Shown here piece by piece: positions 1 to 8,693 of a DNA stretch of 64,000 nt. This DNA is from Mycolicibacterium frederiksbergense (GTDB lineage Bacteria; Actinomycetota; Actinomycetes; Mycobacteriales; Mycobacteriaceae). Numbering within the stretch: the stretch's first letter is position 1; the number at the start of each line of letters is the position of its first letter. A program made the position numbers and the translations under genes. The notes beneath the pieces are model-generated. The model was not told where the DNA came from. It saw only the letters and a program-made list of their open reading frames with translations, and did not search any database. The stretch covers positions 1 to 64,000 of the forward strand of contig NZ_JARXVE010000003.1 of the NCBI RefSeq assembly GCF_029893345.1. Reading direction: 5' to 3'.

Positions 1-210
1 CTCACGGGTCAGCCGGTTGCGGTCCAGCGGGAACACACCGTTGAGGAAGGTGTCCCACTGCTGCACGGTCAGAGTCCGATCCTGGCCATCGACCAGAGTC
101 AGTTCATTGTCCAGACCTGCATGAGAAGTGCCCGCGCCGACGAACAACGTCGCCATGGCGCCAGCGATGGCTGCCACCATCGCGACCAGCACCCGACTGA
201 ATGCCTTCAT
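1..210 (-). CDS. MspA-family outer-membrane porin, 5' part only (cut by window edge)
   Basis: The visible 70 codons read MKAFSRVLVA, a hydrophobic signal segment ending near SHA-GLDNEL, then LVDGQDRTLTVQQW and the FPLDRNRLTRE stretch. These match the N-terminus of M. smegmatis MspA as I remember it. MspA-type porins form octameric water-filled channels in the mycolate outer membrane for small hydrophilic solutes. The start is the ATG at 210, preceded on the minus strand by a good Shine-Dalgarno (AGGGAG). The mature protein begins at about residue 32, after the signal cleavage site. The remaining roughly two thirds of the gene lies outside the window, so which paralogue (A-D type) it is cannot be decided. 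Its presence argues for a fast-growing mycobacterium, since slow growers such as M. tuberculosis lack this family. Confidence 0.93.
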   Translation of the reverse strand, partial: MKAFSRVLVAMVAAIAGAMATLFVGAGTSHAGLDNELTLVDGQDRTLTVQQWDTFLNGVFPLDRNRLTRE

Positions 211-753
211 GTTCTCCCTAGCTGTACACGGTGATCCGATTGCGTTTCACCAATCAGGACCCCCGTCCCAGAGATCCACACGCCCGGCCCGTTGAGGCGC
301 CTCACATCTGTTTCTCATGTCTTGCTCATGATTGGCAGCACGAACCTAACCGGGCAGCCCCCGGGCGGCAACGCCTACAGAATTCAGCGTCTGTACACAC
401 GAACCTTGGGACAATGTTTGCTAGATCACATATGTCCGACATCGCCGCACCGTCAAACGGCGCCGGCGGCCCGGGAACACAGCTGCCACACCCGCACCAC
501 CCCGGGCACCGCACAATCCCGTTCCAACAGGAACGTTCCCTTTTGAAGAGGTTCCCGCCGGGCTGTCACACGGCGTGAACACCGAACCGTCACCACCGTC
601 AATATCGGCCGGCAATCGACCACCAACGCTACGTTTGCGCTTGCCGGGTAAACATCCGGTTACCCGATTCCGACCCTCCCGCATTAACTGAACGGCCCGG
701 TATCGATCCGTCAGATCGGCTATAAACATTCCGCATTGTGGCGCAAATCACAC
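211..753. other. Long non-coding stretch upstream of the porin gene
   Basis: This is 543 bp with no convincing gene; the short frames here lack ribosome sites and family resemblance. It separates the porin start from the 3' end of the AhpD-like gene, so it must hold the porin promoter and leader on the minus strand. Visible structure: an inverted repeat CGGGTAA/TTACCCG (645-666, 8-nt spacer), and a cluster of GTTCC/GGAAC half-sites at 520-539 that includes the 10-bp palindrome GGAACGTTCC (530-539). I cannot place a -10/-35 pair with confidence. Confidence 0.6.
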
Positions 754-1224
754 TCAGCGCCGCGGCGGGGCCGCCTGCACGACCGCGTTGATCCGGTTCC
801 AAGCATTGATGGTGACGGCCATGGAGATGACCTGGCCGAGCTCGCGTTCGGTGAACGCCGCCGCTGCCCGGGCATAGACGGCATCGGAGACCGGCCCGTG
901 GCTCAGATCGGTGATCGCCTCGGTCAGTGCCAGCGCCGCCTGCTCCCGCTCGGTGAACAGGTCCCCGGCCTCCTCCCAGGCGGCGATCAGGGACAGCCGC
1001 TGCTCGGACTCGCCGTTTTCGCGGGCGTCGTGGGTGTGCATGTCGAGGCAGAACGCGCAGCGGTTGATCTGCGAGGCGCGGATCTTGATCAGCTCCGCGA
1101 TGGTCGGGTCGACGTCCTTGGCGGCCGAATTCGACAGCGTCATCATCGCGTCGTAGAGCTCGGGGGAGACCTTGTAGATCTTGAGTCGATCGACGGCCTT
1201 GGCGGTTTCGAGTGTCTGTGTCAT
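754..1224 (-). CDS. Carboxymuconolactone decarboxylase / AhpD-like protein
   Basis: A 156-residue protein of the CMD/AhpD fold. The diagnostic motif is AELIKIRASQINRCAFCLDMH: an acidic residue, then the CxxC pair and the following His that form the redox and proton-relay centre of AhpD-type alkylhydroperoxidases. A role in peroxide detoxification or a related thiol-redox step is inferred from the family; the substrate is unknown. I chose the ATG at 1224 rather than 1266, because the shorter form has the usual N-terminus and a TAGCGT -10-like hexamer sits 7 nt upstream, suggesting leaderless transcription. The gene is divergent from the MocR regulator, about 50 bp between the chosen starts, so that regulator may control it. 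Confidence 0.85.
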   Translation of the reverse strand: MTQTLETAKAVDRLKIYKVSPELYDAMMTLSNSAAKDVDPTIAELIKIRASQINRCAFCLDMHTHDARENGESEQRLSLIAAWEEAGDLFTEREQAALALTEAITDLSHGPVSDAVYARAAAAFTERELGQVISMAVTINAWNRINAVVQAAPPRR

Positions 1225-1273
1225 GCCCCCAACGCTAGCCAGAAAAGTACTGCCTAGATGGTTCAATACTTAC

Positions 1274-2683
1274 GTGAATTCGCGGGCCAATTCCGCCAGG
1301 GACCTGCACCTGGAGCTGCGCACGATGATCGCGCCGGGCAGCCGCACCGCCCGGGAACAGCTGATCAGTGCACTTCGAGAGGGAGTCCGCACCGGCAGGC
1401 TGGGCATCGACACCCGCCTGCCGCCGTCGCGCACCCTGGCGTCCGATCTGGGTCTGGCCCGCAACACCGTGGCCGAGGCCTACGCCGAGCTGGTCGCCGA
1501 GGGGTGGCTGGCCTCCCGGCAAGGCGCGGGCACCTGGGTCGCGCGCACCACCGCGCCGCGGCCGGCGCCGCGGCCCCGCCGAATCCCGGCGGTACCGCGA
1601 CACAACCTGATGCCCGGCTCCCCCGATGTATCGGAGTTTCCGCGGTCGGCCTGGCTGGCCTCGGCCCGCCGGGCCATCACGAACGCCCCGGTCTCGGCCC
1701 TGCGGATGGGTGACCCCCGCGGGCCGCTGCCGCTGCGCGAGGCGCTCACCGAATATCTCGGCCGGGTCCGCGGTGTCCGCGCCACACCGGAGTCGATCGT
1801 GATCTGTTCCGGGGTGCGCGACGGCGTCGACCTGTTGGGCCGGGTGCTGGGCACCGAACGGCCCGTCGCGGTGGAGGCCCATGGGCTGTTCATCTTCCGC
1901 GACGCACTGGCGGCCCTGGGCGTCCCGACGGTTCCGATCGGCCTGGACGAGCACGGCGCGGTGATCAGCGAGCTGGACCAGCACGACACCCCGGCAGTAC
2001 TGCTCACCCCCGCGCACCAGAGCCCGTTCGGGATGGCCCTGCACCCGGCCCGGCGCACCGCCGTCATCGATTGGGCTCAACGCACCGGTGGTTACGTGGT
2101 GGACGACGACTACGACGGTGAGTTCCGCTACGACCGCCAGCCGGTCGGCGCCCTGCAGTCGCTGAACCCCGAGCGGGTGGTCTACCTGGGCTCGGCCAGC
2201 AAGAGCCTGGCGCAGGTGATGCGGGTGGGCTGGATGGTGCTGCCCGATGCGCTGATCGATCCGGTGATCGCGGCGGCCGGCGGGGCGCAGTACCACGTCG
2301 ACGCCCTCACCGCGCTGACGTTGGCCGACTTCATCGACACCGGCGGCTACGACCGGCATGTCCGGCGGATGCGCAACCGCTACCGCCGTCGACGCGACGC
2401 GCTGGTCACCGCGCTGGCCGGATTCGACCTCGGCATCGGCGGCCTGGCCGCCGGCGTCAACATGCTGCTCACCCTGCCCGACGGGGCCGAACCCGAAGTA
2501 CTGCGCCGGGCCGGGGAGGCCGAGATCGCGTTGTCGGGGCTGTCGCTCATGCGTCACCCCCTGGCCGGAGCCGATATCCCCGACCCCGACGGGGTCATCA
2601 TCGGCTTCGGAACGCCCGCCGAACATGCCTTCGGGCCCGCGGTGGACGCATTGTGCCGGGTGCTGGCGGCCGTGCTGGGCTAA
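1274..2683 (+). CDS. MocR/PdxR-type regulator (GntR winged helix fused to aminotransferase domain)
   Basis: About 469 residues. The N-terminal GntR winged helix is seen around residues 15-85, with LPPSRTLASDLGLARNTV followed by GWLASRQGAGTWV. The rest is a fold-type I aminotransferase-like domain with the PLP motif YLGSASKSLAQ; Lys310 is the predicted Schiff-base residue. MocR proteins usually sense PLP or an amino-acid-type ligand and regulate a divergent gene, here the AhpD-like protein. The start is uncertain: GTG at 1274 leaves a short divergent promoter, whereas an ATG at 1223 would overlap the neighbour. The gene ends tail to tail with the TRIC-family gene, with a 4-bp overlap. Confidence 0.87.
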   Translation: MNSRANSARDLHLELRTMIAPGSRTAREQLISALREGVRTGRLGIDTRLPPSRTLASDLGLARNTVAEAYAELVAEGWLASRQGAGTWVARTTAPRPAPRPRRIPAVPRHNLMPGSPDVSEFPRSAWLASARRAITNAPVSALRMGDPRGPLPLREALTEYLGRVRGVRATPESIVICSGVRDGVDLLGRVLGTERPVAVEAHGLFIFRDALAALGVPTVPIGLDEHGAVISELDQHDTPAVLLTPAHQSPFGMALHPARRTAVIDWAQRTGGYVVDDDYDGEFRYDRQPVGALQSLNPERVVYLGSASKSLAQVMRVGWMVLPDALIDPVIAAAGGAQYHVDALTALTLADFIDTGGYDRHVRRMRNRYRRRRDALVTALAGFDLGIGGLAAGVNMLLTLPDGAEPEVLRRAGEAEIALSGLSLMRHPLAGADIPDPDGVIIGFGTPAEHAFGPAVDALCRVLAAVLG

Positions 2684-3306
2684 ACGTCTTCGCCCACGAT
2701 CAGCTCGGAAGGGCCGGTGGGCAGCCGCCAATGGAACACCAGCCCGGCCAGGCGCAGCGACGTGGCCAGCACCGTGCCCACCAGCAGGCCGATCCACTGC
2801 GGACCGAAGTAGTCGATCACCGCATACGTCGTCGCACCGATCAGCGCCGGGACGGCATACAGATCGGCCGGCCGCATCAACAAGGGGATCTCCCGGACCA
2901 GCACATCGCGGATGACGCCGCCGCCGATCGCGGTGGTCATGCCGATCAGCACCGCCGCGAACCAGCTGGCCCCGTGGTCGACGGCGAACGCCGCCCCGGA
3001 GGTGGCGAAGAAGCCCATACCGATGGCGTCCAACGGGAGCACGACGTGATTGAGCCGAACGGCCACCCTGGCGGTGACGGTGGCCACGATCGTCGCCAGC
3101 ACCGCCACGGTGATGTTGGGCCAGTGCTGAATCGAGGTCGGCGGATGGATACCGAGGAAGATGTCACGGACCAGGCCTCCGCCCACCCCGGTCAGAACAC
3201 CCAGTGACGCGATACCGAACAGGTCGAAACCCTTTCGTATCGCCACCATGGCACCCGAGGACGCGAAGACGGCGATTCCGCCATAGTTGAGCACCATCTG
3301 CAGCAC
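2680..3306 (-). CDS. TRIC-channel / UPF0126 family membrane protein
   Basis: A 208-residue integral membrane protein made of two UPF0126 (TRIC) repeats, each starting with a small-residue glycine-rich helix: FASSGAMVAIRKGFDLFG with GVLTGVGGGLVRDIFLG, then FFATSGAAFAVDHG with GMTTAIGGGVIRDVL. The GGG-x-x-RD motif occurs once per repeat, as expected for trimeric TRIC-like cation channels. About six to seven transmembrane helices are visible. The transported ion is not known. The GTG at 3306 aligns best with the family N-terminus (LQ-x-L-x-x-x-G); the ATG at 3297 is the alternative. A much longer upstream reading frame crosses the gtrA gene and is not credible. The gene is divergent from gtrA. 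Confidence 0.85.
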   Translation of the reverse strand: MLQMVLNYGGIAVFASSGAMVAIRKGFDLFGIASLGVLTGVGGGLVRDIFLGIHPPTSIQHWPNITVAVLATIVATVTARVAVRLNHVVLPLDAIGMGFFATSGAAFAVDHGASWFAAVLIGMTTAIGGGVIRDVLVREIPLLMRPADLYAVPALIGATTYAVIDYFGPQWIGLLVGTVLATSLRLAGLVFHWRLPTGPSELIVGEDV

Positions 3307-3339
3307 GAGTGCAACGTAGACCCTCGCTAAGCTGCCGGG

Positions 3340-3753
3340 GTGGCCGAACCCGTCATGTCGCCGACCCTGGACCTCAAAACGCAGGCGTTCCGGTTCATCA
3401 TCACCGGCGGGCTGTCGGCGATCGTGGACTTCGGCCTCTACGTACTGCTCTACAAGGCGTTCGGAGTACAGGTCGACCTCGCCAAGACGGTCGGCTTCAT
3501 CGCCGGCACCACCACGGCCTACCTCATCAACCGGCGCTGGACCTTCCAGGCGCCGCCCAGCACAGCCCGCTTCATCGCGGTGTGGGCGCTCTACCTGGTC
3601 ACATTCGCCGTACAGGTCGGGTTGAACCACCTCGTGCTCCACCTGGCCGATTACCGGTCGTGGGCAGTTCCGGTCGCGTTCGTCATCGCCCAGGGGACGG
3701 CGACGGTGATCAACTTCATCGTGCAGCGCACGGTGATCTTCAAACTGCACTGA
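3340..3753 (+). CDS. GtrA-like membrane protein (Rv3789-type)
   Basis: A 137-residue four-helix protein of the GtrA family ([36 protein letters not shown]; a C-terminal helix ending [11 protein letters not shown]). The orthologue Rv3789 lies just before dprE1 in M. tuberculosis and has been proposed to act in decaprenylphosphoryl-arabinose supply, either as a flippase or as an organiser of the arabinosyltransferases. The same neighbourhood exists here, but a minus-strand block of about 3.3 kb separates gtrA from dprE1. Translation starts at GTG 3340; an ATG at 3355 is possible. Confidence 0.88.
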   Translation: MAEPVMSPTLDLKTQAFRFIITGGLSAIVDFGLYVLLYKAFGVQVDLAKTVGFIAGTTTAYLINRRWTFQAPPSTARFIAVWALYLVTFAVQVGLNHLVLHLADYRSWAVPVAFVIAQGTATVINFIVQRTVIFKLH

Positions 3754-3834
3754 GGTCCGGGCAGACCGCTTCGCGAAAGTAACGTCACGGTCGCTGTGCG
3801 CGTCTTCCGACAACCACTGCGTTGCTCTCGGTGC

Positions 3835-4365
3835 TCAGTTGGCGCCGGACCGCCGGCAGGCGATCGAACCAGTGATCAGCGACGCCTCAGCTGAAGCAAA
3901 TACCAATGTTCGTCCGTCGTCACTGCTCAACCGGAAATCATGGTGACCACTCGAGTTCTCCATGGCCGAAACGGCCATCAGTCCCGCCTCGCCCGCCAAG
4001 CGCTCCACCGCAGGAAACACACTGTCCCACTGCTCCTGGGTAAGCGAAATTCGCGAAGTCAGCTAGTCCAGTCCGACCCAAACGCCCTTGCGTCCCGTGA
4101 CTTTCTGGACGCACCCAGTTCTAGATTCTTCGCTATTCCATTGCCACGGTTCACTCGCTGGAACCAGCCGAGTCACCTCTACCCGTAGCCGTTCGATCAG
4201 ATCGAGCATCTGCGTTCTGGTCTGCTCGATGTCAGGCAGATCCGCAATGTCGGCGACAGGGACGTCCTCATTGAGAATCGGCGAGTCGTACTCACCATCA
4301 CCGCCTGTACATCCAGAGAGCATGAGCGCAATTGCGACCACCAGGAACGCGAATCGCACGTTCAT
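3835..4365 (-). pseudogene. Second copy of the LppA-like lipoprotein, interrupted by an in-frame TAG
   Basis: The reading frame begins at ATG 4365, one base after the stop of the EspC-like gene, with a lipoprotein signal (MNVRFAFLVVAIALMLSGC; lipobox LSGC). It stays closely similar to the complete lipoprotein at 4678-5271: ADIADLPDIE, RTQMLDLIE, SEPWQW and TGRKGV are shared. A TAG codon at 4063-4065 then stops it after 100 residues. The same frame continues without any shift through ISLTQEQWD, PAVERLAG, DGRTLVF and IACRRS to a natural stop at 3835. The spacing between TGRKGV and ISLT is identical in both copies, so a single nonsense change rather than a frameshift separates the halves. A truncated lipid-anchored fragment may still be made. 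Confidence 0.8.
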
Positions 4366-4366
4366 G

Positions 4367-4681
4367 TCAGCCCGCGCCGCCCACCGAACTGTCCAGTGCG
4401 CCACCGGCTTCATGATCCTGCCGTTCGTAGACGTCGGCTGCGTTCCGCAACTTGTCCCGCAAGTCGAACAAATCGGTGTTCAATCGCTCGGCTTGCGCCT
4501 CAACAATTTCGACGAACTTCGCGAAACCCGGGGCTCCCGAGTGCTTCCACGCGGTCGTCTGTCCCGAAATCCCATCAGCCATCGCCTTGCGACTCGACGA
4601 GGCTTCATGCGCGGTGACATCCATCTGATCGGCCGAGCGTCGCACCTCGGCGGGCGTGACCCGCAATGCGGGGTGCGTCAT
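4367..4681 (-). CDS. EspC/DUF2580-like small protein with type VII secretion signal
   Basis: A 104-residue helical protein beginning MTHPALRVTPAEVRRSADQM. It has the helix-turn-helix hairpin layout of the DUF2580/EspC group of ESX-associated substrates: a central Trp45 turn (AWKHSG) and a second long helix ending in YERQD, which fits the YxxxD/E type VII secretion signal (Tyr85, Asp89). It starts inside the stop of the preceding lipoprotein gene (ATGA, 4678-4681) and is followed after one base by the interrupted lipoprotein copy, so the set is translationally coupled. Export by an ESX system, perhaps as a partner of the hydrolase encoded upstream in the operon, is inferred. There is no ESX machinery in the window. 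The family assignment rests on pattern rather than on a search. Confidence 0.7.
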   Translation of the reverse strand: MTHPALRVTPAEVRRSADQMDVTAHEASSSRKAMADGISGQTTAWKHSGAPGFAKFVEIVEAQAERLNTDLFDLRDKLRNAADVYERQDHEAGGALDSSVGGAG

Positions 4682-5271
4682 GAGCCGGCTCTGCCTGGCG
4701 CCAACTCCACCGTGGCCGACGGAGCAGTGACCGATCGCCGGCACGCGATGTCAGCCGTGATCAGCGAGGCTTCAGCCGATCCGAACACCAGGGTCCGTCC
4801 ATCATCGCTGGTCAGCCGAATATCATGATTGCCACTTGAGTTCGCCATCGTGGCGAGTCCAGTCAGTCCCGCCGCCGCCGCCAACCGCTGTACAGCGGGC
4901 AACACCAGGTCCCACTGCGCGTCTGTCAATGAAATGCTCGAGTGCAATTTTGCAAAATGCAATGCGACCCCCTTGCGTCCGGTCGCCTGCTGAGTACACC
5001 CTGATCTGGATTCCTCGTACACCCATTCCCACGGTTCACTCGACGGAATGAGCCGAGAAACCTCAGCCCGAACATGTTCGATCAGCTCAAGCATCTGCGT
5101 GCGGGTTAGTTCGATATCTGGCAAATCCGCAATATCAGCCACCGGTATGTCCTCATTGATAATTGGGGAGTCGTACTGACCACCGCCGCCGGTATCACAA
5201 CCGCACACCATAAGAAGCACCGCAGTAACAGCTGCAGCGACCTTGACCCGTGCTGAACTCGATTTGGTCAT
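4678..5271 (-). CDS. LppA-like lipoprotein, intact copy
   Basis: A 197-residue predicted lipoprotein: charged start ([10 protein letters not shown]), hydrophobic segment and lipobox MVCGC, giving lipidated Cys at about residue 25. The mature part has two cysteines (SGC in EESRSGC, and IACRRS near the end) that may pair, plus the conserved blocks ADIADLPDIE, SEPWEW, LTDAQWD and SDDGRTLVFGS. The architecture resembles the LppA/LppB/LprP lipoproteins that, as I recall, lie next to DUF1023 hydrolase genes in M. tuberculosis (Rv2542-Rv2544, Rv0962c-Rv0963c). It overlaps the hydrolase stop upstream and the EspC-like start downstream by ATGA junctions. Base composition is visibly less GC-rich than the flanking cell-wall genes. 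A protective (immunity) role toward the hydrolase is one possibility; no function is established. Confidence 0.75.
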   Translation of the reverse strand: MTKSSSARVKVAAAVTAVLLMVCGCDTGGGGQYDSPIINEDIPVADIADLPDIELTRTQMLELIEHVRAEVSRLIPSSEPWEWVYEESRSGCTQQATGRKGVALHFAKLHSSISLTDAQWDLVLPAVQRLAAAAGLTGLATMANSSGNHDIRLTSDDGRTLVFGSAEASLITADIACRRSVTAPSATVELAPGRAGS

Positions 5272-7124
5272 CGCACCAACCTGTCCTCTCCATTCTTGGT
5301 TGGGACGTCTGCCAGATCCGCCGCGATCACCGCGAGGTTGTACGCAGGAGTACGCAAGATCTGGGTGCCGTTCCCATCCAATGGGTCCGGATCGTACGGG
5401 CGCGGGTAGTCAGCATGTGAGGACGCGCCTTGTCGCGAGACCCCGTCGGTGACAGCGGCGTCCGCCGACAACTGTTCGAGCGGCAGTGTCAATGGATTCG
5501 GCCCCAACGCCCCAAAATCACCAAGTGCTGGCACAGGAACGCCGAGAATCCGCGGGTCGCCGGAAATCGGATCCTCGGGAGCCGACATCACGAATGCGTG
5601 TCCATCAGCGAGGAAGAGGTCCGATTCGTCACGGATCGGAACAGAGACTTCGTAGGGGACGCCTCTCGGACCTATGACCGTTTCGGGCACATTGGAGTCG
5701 CCAAGTCCGGGCGAGCCGTAGAAGGCAGCATCATCGACAACGCCCGAAACTCCGAGTTCGTTGAGTGCCTGCGCGGTCGTCAACGATCCATACGAGTGCC
5801 CGAACGCCGACAAATGCACATCAGAGCCGTGTTCGTTGGTTGCGTTGATGCCGCGGTAGAAGTCCGCCAGATCGGGCGCTGCCTCGTTCGCGCGGCGGTC
5901 AAAGCCGGCTTCCAGTACCGAAATGTCATCCTTGGCCGGCGGCTCATAGCCCAGCCACGCGATTGTTGCTACTTCCTCACCAACTCGGTCCGCCCGAACC
6001 AGTTGATTCTGGATTTCCGAGCGGAGTGCACCAGCTTCGTTCACCATTCCAGGAAGGCTGGTCGGGTTTGTCCCCACCCCAGGCGTCGTGACCGTCACAT
6101 GCTCGGCTGTGTCGGGATTACCGACAGCGATGACCGCCCGCGGCTCGCGTCCTTCCGGGAATTCCAATCGCATGAGGTACTTCGGGGGCTGGTCACCCGA
6201 CAACGCCTCCTTCATCGCCTTTGCGTTGTCGAGGCGATGGTTGCGCTCCTGCACCATTTGGTCATACCTGGAAGTCAACTGAGCACCATTGAGTCCGGGG
6301 TGGTCCTGCCGGTATTGCTCACGAGTGGGAATCGTGTCGACCGCGCGCTGAGCCTCTTCCAGTTCCCGATCGAGTATTGGGATATTGGCCTTGTTGGAGG
6401 CTTCCGCCGGCACACCGTCACGGTTGCCGATCCAATCGGGATGTTCGGTGATGACCTTCTTCTGCTCGTCCTCGGACAGCGCATCCCACCAGGCGGTCAC
6501 ATCCCGCGGAGCTACCCCGTCCCCCTCGGGTGGGTACGGCGCCGATAACCCCGACTGATCCCGGCCCATCTGCTGTGCCGACGCGAAGTCAGTAGCTCCA
6601 CGCGCGGTGATGTCTCCGTTCTCAAGGTGACCGAATACCTCGGCACAGTCTGCGTCGATATCTTCAGCCTGATGGATCAGCGCTTTCGCCCGCGCTTCGA
6701 TGTTCTCGGCAATCGGCTTGAGCTCTTCACGATCATCAGGTGATCCACTGATCGTCACCTCGCCGTCGGCAGCGAGGTGCAACAACCCACCCTGAGCAGC
6801 GACATCTGCTCTGATGGCATCCAGTTCGGTGTGCAGCTTGGCCACCGCCACCGCTGTCTCCTGCGCGAGCGTCTGCACGGCGCCGATCACTGCCGCGTCA
6901 TCGAGCACGTTCCCTTTGGCGGACGAGATCTTGCCGCGCGCGGCATCGGCGGCCGGGGATTCCCAACCCGGCAACCGGGAAATAAGGTCGAGGTCGGTAG
7001 CGACCCCCTCGATGGTGGTGAGCTCGTCGCCGAGTTCGAACGCGATGGACTGCAACGCCCCGACACTCCACGAGTCGATATCGCTGAGCGCATGTAAGGC
7101 CCCCCGACCTCCTGTTTTGCACAT
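5268..7124 (-). CDS. DUF1023 alpha/beta hydrolase with WXG-like N-terminal domain
   Basis: 618 residues. Residues about 12-200 are helical and contain [17 protein letters not shown] (Trp54), resembling the WXG100/LXG-like targeting fold of type VII substrates. A linker with [27 protein letters not shown] and [10 protein letters not shown] is typical of the DUF1023 N-cap. The C-terminal alpha/beta hydrolase has the nucleophile elbow FGHSYGS (Ser444), with GSPGLG after it and likely acid/His residues toward the C-terminus. Substrate is unknown; a lipase or esterase-type effector is conceivable. It is the first gene of a coupled operon with a lipoprotein, an EspC-like protein and a second lipoprotein copy. 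The ATG at 7124 is the only close start; a GGAGG sequence lies just inside the frame, so the true start could be a few codons downstream at a non-standard codon. Confidence 0.78.
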   Translation of the reverse strand: MCKTGGRGALHALSDIDSWSVGALQSIAFELGDELTTIEGVATDLDLISRLPGWESPAADAARGKISSAKGNVLDDAAVIGAVQTLAQETAVAVAKLHTELDAIRADVAAQGGLLHLAADGEVTISGSPDDREELKPIAENIEARAKALIHQAEDIDADCAEVFGHLENGDITARGATDFASAQQMGRDQSGLSAPYPPEGDGVAPRDVTAWWDALSEDEQKKVITEHPDWIGNRDGVPAEASNKANIPILDRELEEAQRAVDTIPTREQYRQDHPGLNGAQLTSRYDQMVQERNHRLDNAKAMKEALSGDQPPKYLMRLEFPEGREPRAVIAVGNPDTAEHVTVTTPGVGTNPTSLPGMVNEAGALRSEIQNQLVRADRVGEEVATIAWLGYEPPAKDDISVLEAGFDRRANEAAPDLADFYRGINATNEHGSDVHLSAFGHSYGSLTTAQALNELGVSGVVDDAAFYGSPGLGDSNVPETVIGPRGVPYEVSVPIRDESDLFLADGHAFVMSAPEDPISGDPRILGVPVPALGDFGALGPNPLTLPLEQLSADAAVTDGVSRQGASSHADYPRPYDPDPLDGNGTQILRTPAYNLAVIAADLADVPTKNGEDRLVR

Positions 7125-7211
7125 TCTATCTGGGAGTTTGCTGTGAACGGTGCAGGAATTGCGGGCGCAACGAAGCTGGGCCCTGACTACTGCCGGGTAC
7201 GCTTCTCTGCG

Positions 7212-8606
7212 ATGTCGACTACCGATCTGCCGACCACTGCCAAGCGCCTGACAGGCTGGGGCCGCACCGCACCGACCGTGGCGCAGGTGCTGTCCACCAG
7301 CGACCCCGAGCTCATCGTCAAGGCCGTCACACGAGCCGCCGAGCAGAAGAGCCGGGGCACCGGCCGGGGTGTCATCGCCCGCGGTCTGGGCCGCTCGTAC
7401 GGCGACAACGCACAGAACGGCGGCGGACTCGTCATCGACATGTCCGCGCTGAACCAGATCCACTCGATCGATGCCGGCACCCGGCTGGTCGACGTCGACG
7501 GCGGGGTGAACCTCGACCAGTTGATGCGGGCCGCATTGCCGCATGGCTTGTGGGTGCCGGTGCTGCCCGGCACCCGGCAGGTGACCATCGGTGGCGCCAT
7601 CGGGTGCGACATCCACGGCAAGAACCACCACAGCGCAGGCAGTTTCGGCAACCACGTGCGCTCGATCGAGCTGCTGACCGCCAATGGCGAGATCCGCCAC
7701 CTCACGCCGGACGGCCCGGAGGCCGCACTGTTCTGGGCGACGGTCGGCGGCAACGGACTGACCGGAATCGTGCTGCGCGCCACCATCGAGATGACCCCCA
7801 CCGAGACCGCGTATTTCATTGCCGACGGCGATGTCACCCACGGCCTCGACGAGACCATCGCGTTCCACAGCGACGGCACCGAGGACAACTACACCTACTC
7901 CTCGGCCTGGTTCGACGCGATCAGCGCACCGCCCAAGCTCGGTCGCGCGGTCATCTCCCGCGGCTCGCTGGCCAAACTCGACCAGCTGCCCGCCAAGCTG
8001 CAGCGCGATCCGCTGAAATTCGATGCGCCGCAGTACTTCACCGCGCCCGATATCTTCCCCAACGGCTTGGGCAACAAGTACATCTTCGGTGCGCTCACCG
8101 ATGCGTGGTACAAGCTGGGCAAGACCTACCGGGGCAAGGCCCAGAATCTGACGCAGTTCTACCACCCGCTGGACATGGTCGGGGAATGGAACCGCGCCTA
8201 CGGCCCTGCCGGTTTCGCCCAATACCAGTTCGTCGTGCCGACCGAGGCGGTCGACGAGTTCAAGCGGATCATGATCGACATCCAGCGCTCAGGGCACTAC
8301 TCGTGGCTCAACGTGTTCAAACTGTTCGGCCCGGGCAACCAGGCACCGCTGAGCTTCCCGATCCCCGGCTGGAACGTCTGCGTCGACTTCCGGATCAAGC
8401 CCGGCCTGAGCGAATTCCTGTCCGAACTCGACCACCGTGTGCTGAAATTCGGCGGCAGGCTCTACACCGCCAAGGACTCCCGCACCACCGCCGAGACCTT
8501 CCACGCCATGTACCCGCGGATCGACGAATGGCTGGCGGTACGCCGCCAGGTCGACCCTGACGGGTTGTTCGTCTCGGATATGGCGCGCCGGTTGGAGCTG
8601 GTCTAA
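7212..8606 (+). CDS. dprE1: Decaprenylphosphoryl-beta-D-ribose 2'-oxidase DprE1
   Basis: A 464-residue FAD enzyme (M. tuberculosis DprE1 has 461) that oxidises decaprenylphosphoryl ribose at C2', the first step of epimerisation to decaprenylphosphoryl arabinose, the only arabinose donor for the cell wall. The FAD-binding segment shows [20 protein letters not shown] and [15 protein letters not shown]. The C-terminal substrate domain includes [10 protein letters not shown], whose Cys390 corresponds to Cys387 of M. tuberculosis, the residue attacked by benzothiazinones. I chose ATG 7212 ([17 protein letters not shown]); a GTG at 7143 would add an unlikely extension. Unlike in M. tuberculosis it is followed by furA-katG instead of dprE2. 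Confidence 0.97.
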   Translation: MSTTDLPTTAKRLTGWGRTAPTVAQVLSTSDPELIVKAVTRAAEQKSRGTGRGVIARGLGRSYGDNAQNGGGLVIDMSALNQIHSIDAGTRLVDVDGGVNLDQLMRAALPHGLWVPVLPGTRQVTIGGAIGCDIHGKNHHSAGSFGNHVRSIELLTANGEIRHLTPDGPEAALFWATVGGNGLTGIVLRATIEMTPTETAYFIADGDVTHGLDETIAFHSDGTEDNYTYSSAWFDAISAPPKLGRAVISRGSLAKLDQLPAKLQRDPLKFDAPQYFTAPDIFPNGLGNKYIFGALTDAWYKLGKTYRGKAQNLTQFYHPLDMVGEWNRAYGPAGFAQYQFVVPTEAVDEFKRIMIDIQRSGHYSWLNVFKLFGPGNQAPLSFPIPGWNVCVDFRIKPGLSEFLSELDHRVLKFGGRLYTAKDSRTTAETFHAMYPRIDEWLAVRRQVDPDGLFVSDMARRLELV

Positions 8607-8649
8607 CACCTGCGCTACACCCGCGCAGCGCATGCCGGGAAGCCGAGAA

Positions 8650-8692
8650 CTTTATTCTTGACTTATTCCAGAAAAGGGATAAGACTTCGGTT
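8650..8692 (+). promoter_or_regulatory. furA promoter and probable FurA operator
   Basis: An AT-rich stretch in a GC-rich neighbourhood. A -35 like TTGACT (8658-8663) and a -10 like TAAGAC (8680-8685) with 16-bp spacing place the transcript start at or next to GTG 8694, i.e. leaderless. In mycobacteria FurA is known to bind an AT-rich sequence at its own promoter and autoregulate furA-katG, and this stretch fits that description. Confidence 0.6.
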
Positions 8693-8693
8693 C

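Noticed and set aside
231..729. Small open frames on both strands in the porin upstream region
   Set aside because: No ribosome sites, no codon bias toward one frame and no recognisable protein features.
3307..3813. N-terminal extension of the TRIC-family frame across gtrA
   Set aside because: It is charged, repetitive and antisense to gtrA; the family N-terminus fits a start at 3306 or 3297.
7125..8222. Upstream extension of the DUF1023 hydrolase frame to 8222 across dprE1
   Set aside because: The added 366 residues are the reverse of dprE1 and lack any motif; the hydrolase family begins near 7124.
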